This document shows, in pieces, positions 1 through 9,141 of a stretch of DNA of 54,073 nt (position 1 is the first letter of the stretch; every line of letters begins with the position of its first letter). Origin of the DNA: Chitinophagaceae bacterium (GTDB lineage Bacteria > Bacteroidota > Bacteroidia > Cytophagales > Cytophagaceae); NCBI GenBank assembly GCA_028288405.1, contig JAQBNS010000005.1, positions 1-54,073 of the forward strand, written 5' to 3'. The notes beneath the pieces are model-generated. The model was not told the DNA's origin and searched no databases. It worked only from the letters and a program-made list of their open reading frames with translations. The position numbers were made by a program, and so were the translations under genes.

Positions 1-24
1 TGCACCGCTAATAAAACAAAATCT

Positions 25-1047
25 TTAATTCCAAACCTGCACACCTTCCGTACAGTTCTTACACATCTCATAGGTACTGCGCGATTGGATCAGGTTGTTT
101 CTAAAATCCTGGTATTTATCGCCTGTCCAGATGTCGGAGAACGATTGGGTTTGCAGCGAGCCCATAGAATAATGTGCGTCTTTATCAAAGCAGCAAGGCA
201 CAACCTTACCGTCCCAAGTGATCACACAAGAGTGCCACATCTTCCAGCAATTTTTATCGCCACCGCGTTTGATGTCGTAGGTGCCGTTTTCTGTTTTGGA
301 ATAACGGGAATACTTTTCATTCTTCGGCATCAGGTCTGAGCCGTTTTCATAATCGTAAATCTGTGCTGTCTTCAAACGCAATTCATCCACACCTAAATCC
401 TTGGCTAACTTTTGTACTTCGGGAATCTGGTGTTCATTATGTGCGACAACTAAAAATTGAAAAATAACATGCGGAGTTTTAGAACGCAGTTTCTTTTTCC
501 ATTTGATGATATTGCGTGTGCCTTCAATGACTTTACTCAGGTCTCCGCCTACACGGTACGATTCATAACTGCTTTGTGTGGTGCCATCAATAGAAATAAT
601 CAAACGGTCCAAGCCGCTTTCCACCGTCTCTCTGGCGCGGTCGTCATCGAGGTAATGTGCATTGGTAGAGGTGGCCGTATAAATACTTTTTTCACTGGCA
701 TAGCGGACCATATCGAAAAAGCCTTTGTGCAAATACGGTTCGCCCTGGAAATATAAAATCTGATACAGTAAATCTTTCGCCAGCTGATCGAGTGTAGAAC
801 GGTACAAACCAAGATCCATCATACCCGTTGGGCGCGTGAAAGAACGCAGACCGCTGGGACATTCCGGACAACGCAGGTTACAAGAAGTAGTTGGTTCAAT
901 CGAAACACTGGCCGGCATTCCTTTGTGCAAAGACTTTCCCTTCAACATGGAGTGTTGATAGGAATATGTCAACTGTGCGGCGTTATACAACTTACGCGGA
1001 GTCAATTTGGTTGCCCAGGTTAAACCGTCTTTCAAACTGTCGATCAT
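25..1047 (-). CDS. Radical SAM/SPASM domain protein
   Basis: 340 residues. A radical SAM cluster motif CNLRCPEC (Cys56, Cys60, Cys63) binds the 4Fe-4S cluster that cleaves S-adenosylmethionine. A C-terminal cysteine-rich SPASM-like region (CWKMWHSC, VVPCCFDKD, and CKNC at Cys329/Cys332) would hold auxiliary clusters. The order (barrel, then SPASM) and the length fit the SPASM family, which includes peptide- and protein-modifying enzymes; the substrate cannot be read from sequence. It is the last gene of a tight operon: its ATG lies 1 bp after the stop of the outer-membrane barrel gene, itself 7 bp after a large lipoprotein gene. No small RiPP-precursor ORF is visible next to it. Confidence 0.85.
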   Translation of the reverse strand: MIDSLKDGLTWATKLTPRKLYNAAQLTYSYQHSMLKGKSLHKGMPASVSIEPTTSCNLRCPECPSGLRSFTRPTGMMDLGLYRSTLDQLAKDLLYQILYFQGEPYLHKGFFDMVRYASEKSIYTATSTNAHYLDDDRARETVESGLDRLIISIDGTTQSSYESYRVGGDLSKVIEGTRNIIKWKKKLRSKTPHVIFQFLVVAHNEHQIPEVQKLAKDLGVDELRLKTAQIYDYENGSDLMPKNEKYSRYSKTENGTYDIKRGGDKNCWKMWHSCVITWDGKVVPCCFDKDAHYSMGSLQTQSFSDIWTGDKYQDFRNNLIQSRSTYEMCKNCTEGVQVWN

Positions 1048-1048
1048 A

Positions 1049-2326
1049 TTAAAATCGTTTGGTCAGGTACAACTCCAGACCATGTCCGGAGTAAGAAGTA
1101 GGGGCGGCTAAATACTCCAATGCAAAAACGTTAGCTTGCAAAGACCACGTTTTGGCTACTGTGGCACTTAATCCTATTTGTGTATTGATGCTGCCGTAGC
1201 CGCCTACTGTGATAGCAGGAACAACACACAAGGCCGGTGTAATCGCATAGTAAGCTGATACTTTCGCATAAGGCAAATAGCCTTTCAGGAACATGTAATT
1301 CAAATCTCCTTTTACTGCCCACTTGGTATTGAGCTTGTAGAGATAACTCACTTGAAGTCTGGTAGGCAACATGGTAGTTTTATTTTGCACCACTTTTTCA
1401 ATGCCCAATTGTTTCGCTACAGAATCCAAGGCTACGCTGGAAATATAGGAATTGCCCGGCGCGAGGATATCACCAATGTTTTGTCCTTCGTAGTGATACG
1501 TCTTATCGCCTGTATAGGTATTCATGTTTCTCCAGTTCACCGCACCTAAGTCTCTAACTTCAAAGGAAAGAATAGATTTTTTGAAGAAGCGCTGCGCATA
1601 CAAGTCAACACCTGCTCCCCAGCCGTTGTTGGCTGCGAAAGGATTGTCGGGTCTTTGCTGCGAATACCAATGAAAAGGTGCCGACAGTTCAACATAGGCG
1701 CCGTTCGGATCGGTGTATAGATTTCCAGCACCCATAGTAGTCTCTCTATAGAAACCTGCTTTAATGAATGAAAGTCTGGCACCTACAATCAATTCCTTGC
1801 ATACCACTTTTTGTACACCAACAAACAAGGAAGCATAGTTCCATTCTTTTAAAGTAGAAGGTCCAACTACAGCATTCTGTCCCGCGTATTGTGAGTTGCC
1901 TTCAAATGCCAGTTTGAAAATATCTTTGGTAAAATAAGCATAGGTAAAATCACGGTAAGCTACACCCATATCAAACAAGACAGTAGTGTCTTTCTTTGAA
2001 CGGTAAGTCCCCTGCAATGAAGCCGAGAGGTCCACACCCAATCGGTTATGCGCCTTCAAACGATTGATAGAACCTTGCTTGTCTTCTTCTGAAATGTAGG
2101 TACTCTTGTAAACCAGCTTACTGAAAAAGTCATTGGTCACTGCCGTGGAATTGTAATTGTACAATCCCTTCAATTGCACAGAGCCTTTATCCTTGAAGCC
2201 TATGCGCAAGGAGTCGCCACGTAGTTTGGAGATGGACCAATATAAATCGTCGCTATAATTTTGCGCCAATGCGGTTGTTGAAATACAAAAAAAACAAACG
2301 GTAATGAAATGAATAAATTTCTTCAT
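1049..2326 (-). CDS. Outer-membrane beta-barrel protein, DUF5723-like
   Basis: 425 residues with an N-terminal signal peptide (MKKFIHFITVCFFCISTTALA, cut before QNYSDD) followed by alternating hydrophobic/polar beta-strand sequence rich in Tyr, Gly and Asn, ending in an aromatic residue (LYLTKRF), as expected for a BamA-inserted outer-membrane barrel. Layout and length resemble Bacteroidota DUF5723 proteins, which are uncharacterised; this match is from memory. It lies between a large lipoprotein gene (7 bp upstream) and a radical SAM gene (1 bp downstream), so the three are probably co-transcribed and may work together at the cell surface. Confidence 0.7.
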   Translation of the reverse strand: MKKFIHFITVCFFCISTTALAQNYSDDLYWSISKLRGDSLRIGFKDKGSVQLKGLYNYNSTAVTNDFFSKLVYKSTYISEEDKQGSINRLKAHNRLGVDLSASLQGTYRSKKDTTVLFDMGVAYRDFTYAYFTKDIFKLAFEGNSQYAGQNAVVGPSTLKEWNYASLFVGVQKVVCKELIVGARLSFIKAGFYRETTMGAGNLYTDPNGAYVELSAPFHWYSQQRPDNPFAANNGWGAGVDLYAQRFFKKSILSFEVRDLGAVNWRNMNTYTGDKTYHYEGQNIGDILAPGNSYISSVALDSVAKQLGIEKVVQNKTTMLPTRLQVSYLYKLNTKWAVKGDLNYMFLKGYLPYAKVSAYYAITPALCVVPAITVGGYGSINTQIGLSATVAKTWSLQANVFALEYLAAPTSYSGHGLELYLTKRF

Positions 2327-2333
2327 GATGCCC

Positions 2334-4394
2334 CTATTGCGCGTTGACGGTGTATTGTATGTCTCCGGCTAATTTAAACTTGATTCTGTAATCGCTGTAT
2401 ACTTTGGAATACGATCCTGTGTCTGTGCTGAAGGAAGCTTTGAATATAACCGATGTAGCCTTCTGTATGTTGCTGATGGTACCTGCGGAAAGATCGTATG
2501 AAATGATGCTGCGCTTAGGTTGCGTCACTTTTCCATCGCTTCCTTTCGGCGCACGTTCTACATATTGGGTTGTTACCAAGGAATCCAGCATAGTGCCGCT
2601 GCCATCCAGAAAATAAGCGATTACTTTCGCATCGAAGGGGAATCCATTATCGGTAATGAGATTTAGTTTTCCTTTCTTCAAGGCGCTGTTCAATTGCGGA
2701 GCAGAAGAAATCAGAATGGTATCTGTCAATTGCAATTGATTAGCGATCAATGAAAGCGGCATCTTGAATTCCAGGTATGCTTTCACCGGATAAGCCGCAT
2801 AAGCAAATTGATTGTCGTTGAATGCTCCGCTGGGGTTGATCTGCAGGCTACCGGCATAATCCACGCTCTTTGGCAAAATGTTTACCAAAGGTGTCGCATT
2901 GGTAACATTCACTCTGCTTGATGTAATCACCGGAGGATTGCCGTTAATACCGGGGCCTAATGCTACCGTGCCGGAAGAAGAGGAAGCGGAAGCCGCTCCG
3001 TTGTGTGCGGTGATGTTACTGATGGTTGCACTACCCGGTACACCAAAACTATTATCTACCACCACAGCAACATCTGCGTTTTCGAATTGTAAGGTACCGC
3101 CTGTAATATTTTTGAATACCGTCAATGGTATAGATCCGTTTATGTTAACCGTTGTGTCGCCCAGGTAGCCTTCTACATAAGAGGGTTTAGCATTTTCCAA
3201 ACTAATTTTTACATGAATAAAATCTGTCAAAGCCAGAGGGATTTTATGACCGGTATATTTAATTCTTCCTACGAGTTCATTGTACAAGCCATTGTAATCC
3301 GTATTGATGGCAGGATCTCCACGGAGTCCCATGGTATAGCCTGTCATGTCGTATGTAAATACAGTGGTACCACCTGCAGGAGGTACTTTGGTATCTGTTT
3401 TAAACGGCACGCCGTCTTTTATCGCAGTGGGAATAGAATAGCTGAAGAAAATACTGTCAGGAATGGTAGAAGAAACTTCGATCTTCACAAAGCCTGATTT
3501 CATTTTCATTTCCTTCAACTTCACGGAGCCCATGTCCAGCAAGTAGTTTACGGATTTATCATTGACTACATTTTGCGCCGGGAAAATCGCTACAGCAGAA
3601 GTAACGGTAACATCCCTTACATTTAATGTCACAGTTACCGCATCGCTGGTATCTATATACACGCCAAAACCGGCGGCAAAATCCATATCTAATATGTTGC
3701 CATTCATGGTACCGTCTACGTGTTTTCCTGAAATGTCTTCTGTTTGTGTCTTAGTAGCATTTACAGCAATACTAGTGATCACCGGTTGGGCTACTACTGC
3801 AAAGGGTGTTTTCGCATTTTTAATTTCAAGTTCCACACGCTGAATGGCAAGCGGCAATCCATTGGTAATGGAGATGTCAAGAAACCCTGTTTTAATCTCC
3901 GCTTCATCCAATATGGTACTGATGTTAATTGGAATAGGCCCTCCAGTAATATTGGAGATCGCCGGTACAAAGGGTTGAGTGGTTCCGTTACTGGATAAGA
4001 TAAAATTCCCCCCTGCTGCTGTGGTAGGGTCAGAACTCATGGCCATCTGTTTTGCAATTTGACCCAGCGTGATTTTAGTGACGATAGGATCTGTGCCGAA
4101 TTTGATAGAGTCTAATGTTTTGTTGATGTCAAATGTTGGCGTAACAACAGATACGATGGAATCCAACTGCAACGCATACAGTGTATCACGAATAAAAAGG
4201 TCTATGCTGTGGTCAGGATTGGTTTGTGCGGAACCGTTTTTCACAATATTCTCAATACCCATTTCTGTATAGGCAAAGGGTGCCAGTATTTGAGTATCCC
4301 ACTGTGGTTTTTCGAGATCCTTTTTGCAGGATAAACAAGTCAGCAGAAGAAGGAAGTATAAACCGTTGATCCGGTTAAAAGGATTTCTTTTCAT
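2334..4394 (-). CDS. Large surface lipoprotein, function unknown
   Basis: The open frame begins at 4436, but the ATG at 4394 gives a proper lipoprotein signal (MKRNPFNRINGLYFLLLLTC, then LSC), so I place the start there; 686 residues. The lipobox LSC-KK predicts lipidation by Lgt/LspA. The rest is Thr-, Val- and Asn-rich beta sequence with several similar strand-rich segments and no catalytic motif that I recognise; it may be a chain of immunoglobulin-like or other beta-sandwich domains. It is first in an operon with the outer-membrane barrel and the radical SAM gene. Function unknown. Confidence 0.7.
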   Translation of the reverse strand: MKRNPFNRINGLYFLLLLTCLSCKKDLEKPQWDTQILAPFAYTEMGIENIVKNGSAQTNPDHSIDLFIRDTLYALQLDSIVSVVTPTFDINKTLDSIKFGTDPIVTKITLGQIAKQMAMSSDPTTAAGGNFILSSNGTTQPFVPAISNITGGPIPINISTILDEAEIKTGFLDISITNGLPLAIQRVELEIKNAKTPFAVVAQPVITSIAVNATKTQTEDISGKHVDGTMNGNILDMDFAAGFGVYIDTSDAVTVTLNVRDVTVTSAVAIFPAQNVVNDKSVNYLLDMGSVKLKEMKMKSGFVKIEVSSTIPDSIFFSYSIPTAIKDGVPFKTDTKVPPAGGTTVFTYDMTGYTMGLRGDPAINTDYNGLYNELVGRIKYTGHKIPLALTDFIHVKISLENAKPSYVEGYLGDTTVNINGSIPLTVFKNITGGTLQFENADVAVVVDNSFGVPGSATISNITAHNGAASASSSSGTVALGPGINGNPPVITSSRVNVTNATPLVNILPKSVDYAGSLQINPSGAFNDNQFAYAAYPVKAYLEFKMPLSLIANQLQLTDTILISSAPQLNSALKKGKLNLITDNGFPFDAKVIAYFLDGSGTMLDSLVTTQYVERAPKGSDGKVTQPKRSIISYDLSAGTISNIQKATSVIFKASFSTDTGSYSKVYSDYRIKFKLAGDIQYTVNAQ

Positions 4395-4733
4395 ATCGAT
4401 TGTTTGGAAAGCAGGCATTCCACCCTTCAATTTCACATTAAATTAAGGATTCCTGCATTTTTTGAAGAATTTCTTTCATTAGAAAGACCTGTTTCTTGAA
4501 TACTTCTCGAGCGGAAGATGTAAGTAATACAAGACCAGATGCTAAGTATCTATTTAATTTACAACTTTTTATGCGATTTCAAAAGTCTCTGTCGAATAAA
4601 AAAAGAGGTGTAGGTTATACAAAGACCATACAGTTGTAAACAATCGTTTTCAAAGCGTGCGGATTTGATTAATTTTACATCCCTAATTAGTGCTCTCATG
4701 GAAACAGAATCTACTATACTAAAACCAAAAATT
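4395..4733. other. Divergent intergenic region before glyA
   Basis: This stretch separates the lipoprotein operon (minus strand) from glyA (plus strand) and must hold both promoters. A weak plus-strand candidate is TAATTTTA at about 4670 with TTTTC about 18 bases upstream, one or two mismatches from the Bacteroidota consensus. No long inverted repeat is present, unlike most gaps in this window. A 77-residue antisense open frame crossing the gap looks like chance. Confidence 0.4.
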
Positions 4734-6029
4734 ATGTCATCTTCAGCATTCTCCGCATTTAAAAGAGACGAAGCCATTTTTGACTTGATCAAAAAGGAAG
4801 GTAAACGTCAGGAAGAAGGAATTGAATTAATCGCCTCTGAAAACTTCACTTCACCACAAGTGATGGAAGCTATGGGCAGTGTGTTCACGAACAAATATGC
4901 GGAAGGTCTTCCAGGCAAACGTTATTACGGTGGATGTGAAGTAGTGGATCAGGGAGAGCAATTAGCCATTGACCGTGCGAAACAATTGTTTGGTGCAGCG
5001 TGGGCAAACGTACAACCGCACTCTGGTGCGCAAGCCAATGCGGCAGTGATGCTGGCTTTGTTGAATCCCGGTGATACGATCTTAGGTTTTGATTTGGCTC
5101 ACGGTGGTCACTTGTCACACGGTTCTGAAGTCAACCTTTCAGGTAAATATTATAGAGCAACGTTCTACGGTGTGGAACAAGCAACAGGTACCATCGACAT
5201 GAACAAAGTCGAAGCCGTTGCTGCGAAAGAAAAACCAAAATTGATCATCTGCGGTGCTTCTGCTTACTCCAGAGATTGGGACTATGCACGTTTCCGTGCG
5301 ATCGCTGATCAGGTAGGGGCTTTGTTATTAGCTGATATTTCTCACCCTGCCGGTTTGATCGCTAAAGGTTTGATGAATAATCCGATGGCGCATTGTCACA
5401 TCGTTACTACGACTACACACAAGACACTGCGCGGTCCTCGCGGTGGTTTGATCTTGTTGGGTCAGGATTTTGAAAACCCTTACGGTTTCAAAAACCCTAA
5501 AGGTGAAATTCGTATGATGTCTGCTTTGTTAGACTCTGCGGTATTCCCAGGTACACAAGGCGGACCGCTGGAACACGTGATTGCAGCGAAAGCAGTTTCT
5601 TTCTTAGAAGCATTAAGCGATCCGTATTTGGAATACGCGAAGCAGGTAAAAATAAATGCTCAAGCCATGGCAAAGGCATTTACAGATAGAGGATACAGCA
5701 TCATCTCTGGTGGTACAGACAATCACTTGATGTTGATTGACCTGACTTCTAAAAATATTACGGGTAAAGAAGCAGAGAATACATTGATCCAGGCTGATAT
5801 TACCATCAACAAAAACAAAGTACCGTTCGATACGAAATCAGCTTTCGTGACTTCCGGTATGCGCGTGGGTACAGCTGCGATCACGACTCGTGGATTGAAA
5901 GAAACTGACATGGAAAAAACAGTAGACTTGATCGACGCGGTGTTGATGAACAAAGACAATGCGTCTAAAATTTCAGACGTGAAAAAGAAAGTCAATTCAT
6001 GGATGGAAGATTTTCCATTGTATAAATAA
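4734..6029 (+). CDS. glyA: Serine hydroxymethyltransferase
   Basis: PLP enzyme that interconverts serine and glycine with tetrahydrofolate, supplying one-carbon units in the cytoplasm. The frame is open from 4665, but the ATG at 4734 ([13 protein letters not shown]) gives about 431 residues, the normal family length. Hallmarks: [38 protein letters not shown], and the PLP-lysine motif [14 protein letters not shown] with Lys at about residue 230. tatC follows closely on the same strand (21 bp from the glyA stop to its ATG at 6051), so the two may be co-transcribed. Confidence 0.97.
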   Translation: MSSSAFSAFKRDEAIFDLIKKEGKRQEEGIELIASENFTSPQVMEAMGSVFTNKYAEGLPGKRYYGGCEVVDQGEQLAIDRAKQLFGAAWANVQPHSGAQANAAVMLALLNPGDTILGFDLAHGGHLSHGSEVNLSGKYYRATFYGVEQATGTIDMNKVEAVAAKEKPKLIICGASAYSRDWDYARFRAIADQVGALLLADISHPAGLIAKGLMNNPMAHCHIVTTTTHKTLRGPRGGLILLGQDFENPYGFKNPKGEIRMMSALLDSAVFPGTQGGPLEHVIAAKAVSFLEALSDPYLEYAKQVKINAQAMAKAFTDRGYSIISGGTDNHLMLIDLTSKNITGKEAENTLIQADITINKNKVPFDTKSAFVTSGMRVGTAAITTRGLKETDMEKTVDLIDAVLMNKDNASKISDVKKKVNSWMEDFPLYK

Positions 6030-6050
6030 AAGTCCTTGTTCAATTCAGAA

Positions 6051-6824
6051 ATGTCATTTGTAGACCACCTCGAGGAGTTGAGGTGGCACGTGATCCGTGC
6101 GGTAATCGCTTTGCTCATCTTTACGGTAGCAGCGTTTATCAAAATGGATTGGATCTTTCGCGAAGTTTTGTTTGCACCTTCCAGACCTGACTTCTGGACG
6201 TTTGAGCTGTTGTGCAAACACTTCGACTATTGCGTAGGGGAAGCCAACTTCACCTTGCAAAGCCGAACCATGACGGGCCAGTTTTCCATGCACATCACAG
6301 CCGCGTTCATCATCGGATTTGTCGTTGCCTTTCCGTATATCTTCTGGGAGATCTGGCGTTTTGTAAAACCGGGATTGAAAATCAAAGAGCAGAAGAACTC
6401 CATGAATGCCGTGCTGGCTGTATCCTTTTTGTTTTTCTTAGGAGTGGTGTTTGGCTATTACATGGTACTTCCTATCACGATACAATTCCTGGCCAACTAT
6501 CAGATCGATCCAAGTATTGTCAATCAATTTGATGTGACCTCTTATATTTCCATGGTTTGCTTCATGGTATTGGGTTGCGGGTTGATGTTTGAATTGCCGG
6601 TATTGATTTACATCCTTTCCAAGATGGACATGATGACACCGAAATTCATGCGTACGTATCGTCGTCACGCCATTGTCGTGATTCTATTTATCTCGGCGGT
6701 ATTGACACCTTCTCCGGATATGCTGAGTCAATTACTCATCGGCATACCACTGGTATTGCTTTATGAAATCAGTATTTTCATATCGGCATACGTTCAAAAT
6801 ACGAAAGCAAAAGAAGAATTTTAG
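6051..6824 (+). CDS. tatC: Sec-independent protein translocase TatC
   Basis: Core receptor of the twin-arginine pathway, which exports folded proteins. About 257 residues from the ATG at 6051; a TTG at 6036 is in frame but the ATG gives the classic start MSFVDHLEELRWHV. The family signature HLEELR is at the N-terminus, followed by about six hydrophobic segments, including FPYIFWEIWRFVKPGL and a late segment with DMLSQLLIGIPLVLLYEISIF, where the family has a conserved P-D-SQ-L. The C-terminal tail is short and basic. The stop codon TAG lies inside the start of intergenic repeat E. TatA/TatB are not in this window. Confidence 0.95.
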   Translation: MSFVDHLEELRWHVIRAVIALLIFTVAAFIKMDWIFREVLFAPSRPDFWTFELLCKHFDYCVGEANFTLQSRTMTGQFSMHITAAFIIGFVVAFPYIFWEIWRFVKPGLKIKEQKNSMNAVLAVSFLFFLGVVFGYYMVLPITIQFLANYQIDPSIVNQFDVTSYISMVCFMVLGCGLMFELPVLIYILSKMDMMTPKFMRTYRRHAIVVILFISAVLTPSPDMLSQLLIGIPLVLLYEISIFISAYVQNTKAKEEF

Positions 6825-6950
6825 TGGTTAGACGTTAGTCGTTAGTGGTTAGTTTAAAGGTTTTATATTGTACTTACTAACCATCATAGACTAATTTGAC
6901 TTATCACTAACAACAAATCAACTAATGTCTAACGACTAACCACTAACTAC
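6821..6950. repeat. Inverted repeat E (TTAGTGGTTAG family)
   Basis: The whole tatC-rpiB gap is one imperfect inverted repeat. The left arm (6821 to about 6853) is built of TTAGTGGTTAG / CGTTAGTC units and the right arm (about 6919 to 6948) is the complement (CTAACGACTAACCACTAAC). The left end includes the tatC stop and the right end stops 2 bp before the rpiB ATG. It could fold into a long hairpin in mRNA. The unit resembles repeat G (GTTGTTA) in composition. Confidence 0.8.
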
Positions 6951-7385
6951 ATGCTACACATAGCCATCGGCGGAGACCATGCAGGCGTTGAATACAAAGC
7001 TTACCTCTCCGAAAAATTAATTGCACTGGGATATATCGTGAAAGACTTCGGTCCCTACGAAACGTCGTCTGTTGATTATCCTGATCATGCACATCCTTTG
7101 GCTACGTCTGTATCTACAGGTGAAAATACGTTTGGTATTTTAATTTGCGGCAGTGGAAATGGTGTAGCCATGACAGCCAATAAACATCAAAAAGTACGCG
7201 CAGCACTTTGCTGGACTGCTGAAATCGCCAAGTTGGCGCGTCAGCACAACGATGCCAATATCATCTGTCTGCCGGCCCGTTTCATGAGCCTGGAAGAAGC
7301 CTGGAAAGCAGTAGAAGTTTTTGTGACGGAGCCTTTCGAAGGAGGAAGACACCAAAACAGGGTCAATAAAATCCGTTGTGACTAA
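6951..7385 (+). CDS. rpiB: Ribose-5-phosphate isomerase B
   Basis: 144 residues. Interconverts ribose 5-phosphate and ribulose 5-phosphate in the pentose phosphate pathway. The RpiB/LacAB signature is clear: IAIGGDHAGVEYK at residues 4-16 (Asp9 and His10 bind substrate), DYPDHAHPLA, and LICGSGNGVAMTANK with the catalytic Cys66, the same position as in the E. coli enzyme. The RFMSLEEAW segment and the C-terminal RHQNRVNKI (phosphate contacts) are present. The stop codon overlaps by 4 bp the stop of the convergent membrane-protein gene. Confidence 0.95.
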   Translation: MLHIAIGGDHAGVEYKAYLSEKLIALGYIVKDFGPYETSSVDYPDHAHPLATSVSTGENTFGILICGSGNGVAMTANKHQKVRAALCWTAEIAKLARQHNDANIICLPARFMSLEEAWKAVEVFVTEPFEGGRHQNRVNKIRCD

Positions 7386-8806
7386 CGAGCAATCATGGCT
7401 CGTTTCAATACATAAAATCCTTTTTTCTTCTCGATGTATTTGTTGGCCACTAAGGGCAAACGATAAAACGTTCTGGACAATACGCCATTGGGATCTACGA
7501 TAGCGTCCGGTTGCTCCTTGGTAAAATAACGATCCAATAGAGCGACGGCTTCATAACCGTCTACATCCATAAAATAACTTTCCGCCAGGTTCCAATTTAA
7601 GAACGGTGTAGACAAGCGGTATTTACTGTACGCAGAGATGTTATTATCCAGCACCAATACACTCTTCACATAAGGATACGGTTGCCAGAAACTGTTATCA
7701 AACTTTACACTCAAGCGACTTTCTTTGCCTGTAGTATCCAGTGCTACTTCTTTCTTCAATTCAAAGCGCACGAAGAACAAGGCTACAAAACTCAATAACA
7801 GCACGACGTCAGCAAACCATCTGCGCTTTTGTAATAAAAGAAAATGACTTGCTATAGCAGAGGTATAAGGTACAATCTGCCAGATGGTGAACACGGATCG
7901 TTCTTTTACCAATAAGAAACTGATCAATGAAAAGACAAACAATAAAAACAACGATTGAATGACTCTGTATTGGTAATTGACAAATGAAGTAGATCTGACA
8001 ATGGCAATGAAACCAATCAGTAACCAAAATAATGGAATCGCTACAATCCACAGCAGATGCTGGAAAGACAGGTAGTGGTTGGCTTGAAAACTAAACACGC
8101 GTTGTAAAAAAAACTGCACATAAAATACAGACGCATCGTTCAGGAAATAATACAACCACACCAAGATAAGCGGCAGCAGAAACGCATACAGTATAGTAAC
8201 GATCTTTCTTGCATCGATAGGACTGTACAACGCCAACACTAACAAGACTCCTGGTAATAAAAGAATGTACGGTGCATAAAATAGAAAAGCGATACTCGCA
8301 TTCCATCCGATCCAAAACAACGGTTGCTGATGCTCGTTGTTTTTAATATAGGAAATCATGAAATAGAATGTCAGCAATAAAAAGGTGTTGCCCAATACTA
8401 CAGCACTCAAGCTGACCATATCAGGAAAGAGCAGGCAAAAACCTAAATAAATCAATGCCGGTAAAGAAGAACGTTGGTCGTAACAACCTTTTTCGTTTAA
8501 GGTTTGATTCCAAAGCAAAGCCTGGAAAAATATAAGGATCAGGGCCACGATGCGATAAGCCAGCACTTCTCTGCCAAACAACTGAAAAAAGAAGTATTGA
8601 ACCCATACCGTAAGAGGCTCCGTCCAATGGAAAACATCTTTATACATGACATTGCCTCCGGCGAGATGCTCGCTCGTTACAATATTCATGAGTTCATACG
8701 AGGTCATTGGAAACACCGCAATGTCGCTAAAAATAGCGTAGGCTATGGTAAGCAGCAATAAGAGCAGCAAGCGGGGCAGATCAAATATTTTGAATAAATT
8801 AACCAA
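7382..8806 (-). CDS. Polytopic membrane protein, GT-C glycosyltransferase-like
   Basis: 474 residues with about ten or eleven hydrophobic segments over residues 1-345, then a soluble C-terminal domain of about 130 residues. The first loop after TM1 (LAGGNVMYKDVFHWTEPLTVWVQ... up to LFGREVLAYR) has the spacing and acidic residue of the GT39/ArnT-type membrane glycosyltransferases (G-xx-YxDxxxxxxP...LFG), where the Asp is catalytic. I infer transfer from a polyprenyl-phosphate sugar, but no strong family signature is visible and a general membrane protein remains possible. Its stop overlaps the rpiB stop in convergent orientation. Confidence 0.55.
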   Translation of the reverse strand: MVNLFKIFDLPRLLLLLLLTIAYAIFSDIAVFPMTSYELMNIVTSEHLAGGNVMYKDVFHWTEPLTVWVQYFFFQLFGREVLAYRIVALILIFFQALLWNQTLNEKGCYDQRSSLPALIYLGFCLLFPDMVSLSAVVLGNTFLLLTFYFMISYIKNNEHQQPLFWIGWNASIAFLFYAPYILLLPGVLLVLALYSPIDARKIVTILYAFLLPLILVWLYYFLNDASVFYVQFFLQRVFSFQANHYLSFQHLLWIVAIPLFWLLIGFIAIVRSTSFVNYQYRVIQSLFLLFVFSLISFLLVKERSVFTIWQIVPYTSAIASHFLLLQKRRWFADVVLLLSFVALFFVRFELKKEVALDTTGKESRLSVKFDNSFWQPYPYVKSVLVLDNNISAYSKYRLSTPFLNWNLAESYFMDVDGYEAVALLDRYFTKEQPDAIVDPNGVLSRTFYRLPLVANKYIEKKKGFYVLKRAMIAR

Positions 8807-8833
8807 GGCCTTTTATTTAGATATTAAAGGTAA

Positions 8834-9085
8834 GCATTTATTGAGGTACGAGCTAGGAGGTACGATTATACATAGGCTTTTTAGTCCCCGCAGGGTCTCC
8901 TGAAAGGGACCCTGCGTTCTTGAATGCATGGAAGTTTCGTCTCTCAAGTAACTCGCAGGGTCCTCTTCGAGAGACCCTGCGGGAACACGCATTTATTGAG
9001 GTACGAGCTAGGAGGTACGAGGAACGATTATCCATAGGCTTTTGCTCAGATTGACTTCCTAGCTCGTACCTCCTGGCTCCTAGCT
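8834..9085. repeat. Inverted repeat C1 with nested element
   Basis: Family C uses the word GAGGTACGAGCTAGGAGG. Left arm copies lie at 8844-8865 and again at about 8999-9021; the complementary right arm (CCTAGCTCGTACCTCCTGG) lies at 9058-9085. The first and second left copies belong to a direct duplication of about 50 bp (8834-8882 and 8989-9043, starting GCATTTATTGAGGTACGA and ending CATAGGCTTTT) that flanks a complete family B element. It fills most of the divergent gap between the membrane-protein gene and rbfA. Confidence 0.85.
8883..8986. repeat. Nested inverted repeat B1 (CCCGCAGGGTCTC family)
   Basis: A 104-bp element with ends TCCCCGCAGGGTCTC and GAGACCCTGCGGGA. Each end is itself a hairpin (left: CGCAGGGTCTC / GGGACCCTGCG; right: CGCAGGGTCCTC / GAGACCCTGCG), and the two ends are complementary to each other. 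This double-hairpin plan is like a REPIN or BIME. The same family recurs at 38552-38678. It is inserted inside a family C repeat and flanked by a 50-bp direct duplication. Confidence 0.85.
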
Positions 9086-9115
9086 TTGAAAACTCCTCAA
9101 AATACGGTAAGTTTG
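9085..9115 (+). promoter_or_regulatory. Bacteroidota-type promoter of rbfA
   Basis: TTTG at 9085-9088, 19 bases, then TAAGTTTG at 9108-9115 matches the consensus TTTG-N17-23-TAnnTTTG of the phylum's primary sigma factor. Transcription would start near 9121, leaving about a 20-nt leader before the rbfA ATG at 9142. The upstream TTTG sits on the outer edge of repeat C1, so the repeat contributes to the promoter. Confidence 0.6.
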
Positions 9116-9141
9116 ATAAAAAAAGAAACAAAGTTTTACCA

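Noticed and set aside
25..1047. RiPP maturase with precursor peptide
   Set aside because: The SPASM enzyme fits, but I found no short precursor-like ORF next to it; the neighbours are large envelope proteins.
2404..4272. Several plus-strand open frames opposite the large lipoprotein gene
   Set aside because: They are antisense frames of a Thr/Val-rich gene, overlap each other, and show no domain or signal.
4559..4792. Minus-strand 77-codon ORF across the glyA start
   Set aside because: It overlaps the glyA coding start and the intergenic region and has no features of a real protein.
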